DNA from: Druceiella hillmani
Taxonomy: Eukaryota; Arthropoda; Insecta; Lepidoptera; Hepialidae
Assembly (NCBI GenBank): GCA_039881145.1
Contig: JAYKKI010000091.1
Location: forward strand, 2,470,001 to 2,534,000
Reading direction: 5' to 3'
Length of the DNA stretch: 64,000 bases
Below the pieces are notes generated by a model. The model made no database searches. It saw nothing but the letters and a program-made list of their open reading frames with translations, and had not been told where the DNA came from. Of this stretch, positions 60,639-64,000 are shown one piece after another; the first letter of the stretch is position 1; every line of letters starts with the position of its first letter. A program made the translations under genes and the position numbers.

Positions 60639-61894
60639 ACTCCTACGAAAATGAACTCATTATCCATTAGGGACCCTACTAATATAATGTGCACATTGGA
60701 TTTGAAATTCAGCGGATCATTTCCAATAAACCCCACGAATACGCGCAAATTGTTCGCGAACAAAAAATTAAATTCGAAAGTCCTAAATAAACACACGGCG
60801 ATATATACTCGTGAAAATTCTCTAAATAAAGATTTTCCTAACTAGGTCGCAGACGAAAGAAAAAAACCTCACCTCTAATTCAATTTTCCGAATATTTTAA
60901 AAGAATATTCTGCGAAAAAGATGGAAGTTTTCAATATAAAACCAATAGAAAGTAATAATTCCAAGTCCAACCAACAATTTAAATTGAAAAGTTTAAATAT
61001 AAAAGATTTTCATAATACTCAGTGAGTACATCTGTGGTTTAACAATGCGAGTGTTCTTAAAACAATATCATGTGGAATACAGGGGAGGATGGAGAGCCTC
61101 TCTTATGTTTTCATTTAATAATCTCATATATATCAGGGCTACCACACCGAAAAATTAATAAAGAAACCTCATGGCGAGTTTTCGTTGTCTGTTTGTTCGT
61201 ATGAGAAGGTTGCTTTTTTAATTTTAGAAATACATATTTTTTTATCCAAGGTGGCAATTATGATAGGTAAATTAGGGGTTAAAATCTAAAAGTTCAATGA
61301 CTAACAAATTGGAAACAATTCAAATGGCTAAGATATTATAATAAAAATTTCCCAAAACCCAAATGGTCAACTTTTATTATATACCCCAAAATGTTTCAAA
61401 TTTTCCCTCTACCGAAATATATAGGGAACCCACTTCGTCTGAGTTCTACTTATATTTAAAAGGTTTATTCAACAAAACTGAGAAATTATACAACTAAATA
61501 CCCGCAGCTTTTCCTGTAGGTTCAAATGTGGGTCTATATAAAAATATACAATCTGACATTAATGATCCACACACCATAACGAAGTTTATTCAATTTCTCG
61601 TCAAATGCAAGAAAATCAAATTGTTACTACCAGAGTGAATTCTGCGAAGCAATAATATTTCACGATGTCTATTCGGCCTCCTTATACACATTTTTGCTGT
61701 TAACGCCTAAATTATTCGGATGGTTTTAAATCAATCCTGCTCTTGAATAATATACATATATACCGATTATGTGTTCGTTCGCGAAAGCAATACGAAATTT
61801 AAAAGCGTATGCAGATAGGGTATAAGCGGCCATAAGATCTGTGCACTTTTCTAAATGATGGCCAACATTCGTCTCAATTCATTACAGTAACAAC

Positions 61895-62045
61895 TGTTTG
61901 GCAAATGTTTGATGAGAGAATAGGAGCGGCGAGCGGAGGGGCGGATTGCGAAACGGAAGCGGAAGGCATGCCGTTAATAATAGCTTAAATTAAAAGGGAA
62001 GCCAGCACCGGTCCAGAGATTTTTGTGAACACGGGTCAAACTAAA
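61895..62045. promoter_or_regulatory. GC-rich patch, candidate regulatory element
   Basis: GGAGCGGCGAGCGGAGGGGC and neighbouring sequence interrupt AT-rich DNA, followed by TTAATAATAGCTTAAATTAA. It could be an enhancer or promoter-proximal element of the convertase gene. There is no transcript evidence. Confidence 0.22.
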
Positions 62046-62600
62046 TAATAGCACCGAGTTTTTGCGAATTTATGCAAAGGAAATAATCACTGTTTTGATT
62101 TATATTTGTTTATATTAATTTTAACGTGAGCATTAATTACATAAGATAAGAAAATTGTTTGCGTTTACAATGTTGTATTCGTATATTTTCTAAGTCAGTG
62201 CTATAGCATTACTTGTCACGAATTAATGTTAGCCCTTCCCTAACAAATATTTCTTTTATTATAAAATTTTAGTCACGTGTAACGTGAACTTCTTCAATAT
62301 CGTCTGACCTAATGAATTCGAATAGATTTTCCCAGTCAAGTTTCACTTGTTTTCTTTAAATTCATTGTTTTCCCTTCCAGAAATCCGGTAACGTTTCACG
62401 TTGATTTGTATCAAAATTTCGTACATAAATATATTGCGACCACTATTATTATATATCATTGCATATTTTCTTTGCATACATGTTTTTAACAAAAAAAGTA
62501 CCTTGCTTAAATATTTAATTTTCAAGAATAGATATTCGCTATTTTTCAAACTAAATTTCGTAAGTAGATATTTAATTAATATACTTCATAGCAAAAATAA

Positions 62601-62669
62601 GAATTCAAAAATCAATTATCTACTTTAAATCTTTAATAGTTTTAAAGTAGGTAATTGATTTTTGAATTC
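62601..62669. repeat. Near-perfect foldback, 29-bp arms
   Basis: GAATTCAAAAATCAATTATC onward and its reverse complement differ at one base; spacer of 11 bases. Confidence 0.9.
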
Positions 62670-63746
62670 CTTAGTTCTTTGAAATCACGTAAGCAATCCC
62701 CTTTAAGCATGTCTAGCATGTAAATGTCTGATGTTCTTTTAAATAACATAAAATATGACAAATGAATTTCAATAAAAAATGAAAAATTGAGCTGTCCGAC
62801 CTATTTCATATGTGTATTGACAATATACAAAAGACAGTAGCGCGACTCGAATAGTTTATATATATTTGTCATGTACATATTATACACAAATTATCACAAT
62901 TTTCACAAAACAAGGTCTCACAAAACCCGCCACACATTCTTTACACAAACAATTTTAAGTTATAAGTGACTCCTCTTTATATCTAAATAATAATTTAAAT
63001 CTAGATATTATTCTGGTGAAACAAGGTACATTACCGATAAAACGAAATTCCATACATCTAGTTTTATTAGCTTCCGAGATGCGAGTTCTAAAATCGTTCC
63101 ATTTCGCCACTCACAGAGAGATCATCGAAATCAGTTTTAATATATTTAGAACCTTCAAATTTGTAACGTATGTAGTGATGTGTATGTATATAAAAGAAAA
63201 AAATAAGAAAATGGTAAAGACTTGTCAGAAAACCTTAAAACAAAGTTTTGTTTATGGTTATTTTCCAAGGTATCCCACCAGCATTGATAACCTCGTTTTA
63301 AAGTAACTATAAACACAAAAAAATGAGCCTAGTTCTCCTTGGACTATTCAGTAAACTATAAAAAGATTCGAAATCTAAAACTTTGCAAAGTTTATTTTCT
63401 GTGTCAAAGTTGTAGGTAGTAGGTATACCTCTAGAACGAAGTATTTTTAAAGCACAGTCAGAAACATTCATAGTTCTAGTAGTTCCTCACAAAATTTAAG
63501 ATTATTTTTCTTTTTTATTAACTGTTTAATTTTTTATAAAGAAAAAACAATAATAATTTTCCTAACACCAGATTGAAAAGTTATGTGGTTACCTATTTAC
63601 TTACATATTGCTTCACTCCATTTCCTATCGAGGTAGAGTAAGCAGCAAAATAACTCGCATTTGCGTGCTGATACTAAATCTTATAATCTCATAAGGCTAC
63701 CAACTGTCATGGAAAATAGTCAGGTTTTCACAATCGCGACCATCAA

Positions 63747-63785
63747 TAAGAATTAAGTAATATAATAGATATTACTTAATTCTTA
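63747..63785. repeat. Perfect foldback, 17-bp arms
   Basis: TAAGAATTAAGTAATAT and its exact reverse complement, spacer AATAG. Confidence 0.9.
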
Positions 63786-64000
63786 AATACATGTACAAAA
63801 ATCAACGAACCAAATACGTTAGTAATCCTTTTTGGCACTGCTCATCGGTCTGGCATATGGATTATAAAATTTATATCAAAATGATGGGAGAATAATAGTA
63901 ATACTTAATTAGTTGCTCAACAATAAGTTCCCAAGGGCGAAGCGATGTAGAACATAATTATTTACAGCATGCGATTGTTTCCATCTTTTCTTTGCATATT

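Larger units (their letters stand above)
50105..60641 (-). mobile_element. Academ-like DNA transposon with long TIRs and 3-bp target duplication, carrying nested insertions
   Basis: The left terminus CAGCTCCGCCATACGGACTA (50108) and the right terminus, its near-exact reverse complement ending GGCGGAGCTG (60638), are flanked by ACT on both sides (50105-50107 and 60639-60641). Inverted repeats continue inward for about 520 bp of alignable sequence. Inside, one minus-strand gene (58270 to 50731) is interrupted by a 3.86-kb Penelope-like element. Without that element and the TIR insert the transposon would be roughly 6 kb. The encoded protein has an XPG/FEN1-like nuclease module and a Cys-rich tail. 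That combination and a 3-bp duplication fit the Academ superfamily (Kapitonov and Jurka), recalled from memory rather than searched. All gene parts are frame-broken, so it is non-autonomous now. Confidence 0.7.
60642..64000. other. Presumed furin intron, no gene seen
   Basis: AT-rich. It holds two foldbacks (listed) and a purine/GC-rich patch at about 61920-62045 (GAGCGGCGAGCGGAGGGGCG). Open frames up to 96 codons (63016-63306) show no domain. No upstream furin exon recognised. Confidence 0.3.

Overview
This is eukaryotic, almost certainly insect, nuclear DNA. It is strongly AT-rich, its two recognisable host exons have canonical GT-AG borders, and nearly everything else is decayed transposon sequence of kinds typical of insect genomes. 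Lepidoptera is the best guess from the transposon mix (endonuclease/RT-type non-LTR elements, R1 clade, mariner, IS630-like transposases). The order is not proven.

The only host gene I can support is a furin-type proprotein convertase on the minus strand. One exon (47501..47707) encodes the end of the pro-domain with the RSKR maturation site. The next exon (16258..16386) encodes the start of the subtilisin-like catalytic domain with the catalytic Asp. Both introns at their shared junction are phase 0, and the reading continues across the join as in known furins. The intron between them is about 31.1 kb. No exon for the rest of the protein is visible on either side, so the whole 64 kb appears to lie inside one large furin locus.

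Layout: 0-5 kb holds an unidentified coding remnant and a minus-strand Jockey-type retrotransposon. 6.8-7.8 kb holds a RAG1/Transib-like transposase pseudogene. 8.5-11.6 kb holds an R1-clade retrotransposon. 15-15.9 kb holds a deleted mariner with TA target duplication. 16.3 kb is the furin catalytic exon. 16.4-47.5 kb is the big intron with a Tc1-like element, a long TA repeat, an IS630-like transposase fragment, a THAP remnant, a pseudogene of an unnamed insect multicopy family (37-38.4 kb), an endonuclease/RT 3' fragment and a Penelope-end foldback. 47.6 kb is the furin pro-domain exon. 50.1-60.6 kb is a nested complex.

The nested complex is the highlight. A DNA transposon with long terminal inverted repeats (about 520 bp) and a perfect 3-bp target duplication (ACT) carries a broken, roughly 1,200-codon gene. 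Its product combines a presumed transposase core, an XPG/FEN1-like nuclease module and a Cys-rich tail, which best fits the little-studied Academ superfamily. Into it inserted a Penelope-like element (RT plus GIY-YIG endonuclease, flanked by about 400-bp inverted repeats), and into that a non-LTR element that had lost most of ORF2. One TIR also carries an extra insert with a 295-bp tandem duplication.

A second recurring theme is a set of about ten short, almost perfect foldback palindromes (arms 13-31 bp, spacers 0-11 nt) scattered over the window, at least two of them inside transposon sequence.

All transposon identities come from reading the translations by eye; no search was run.
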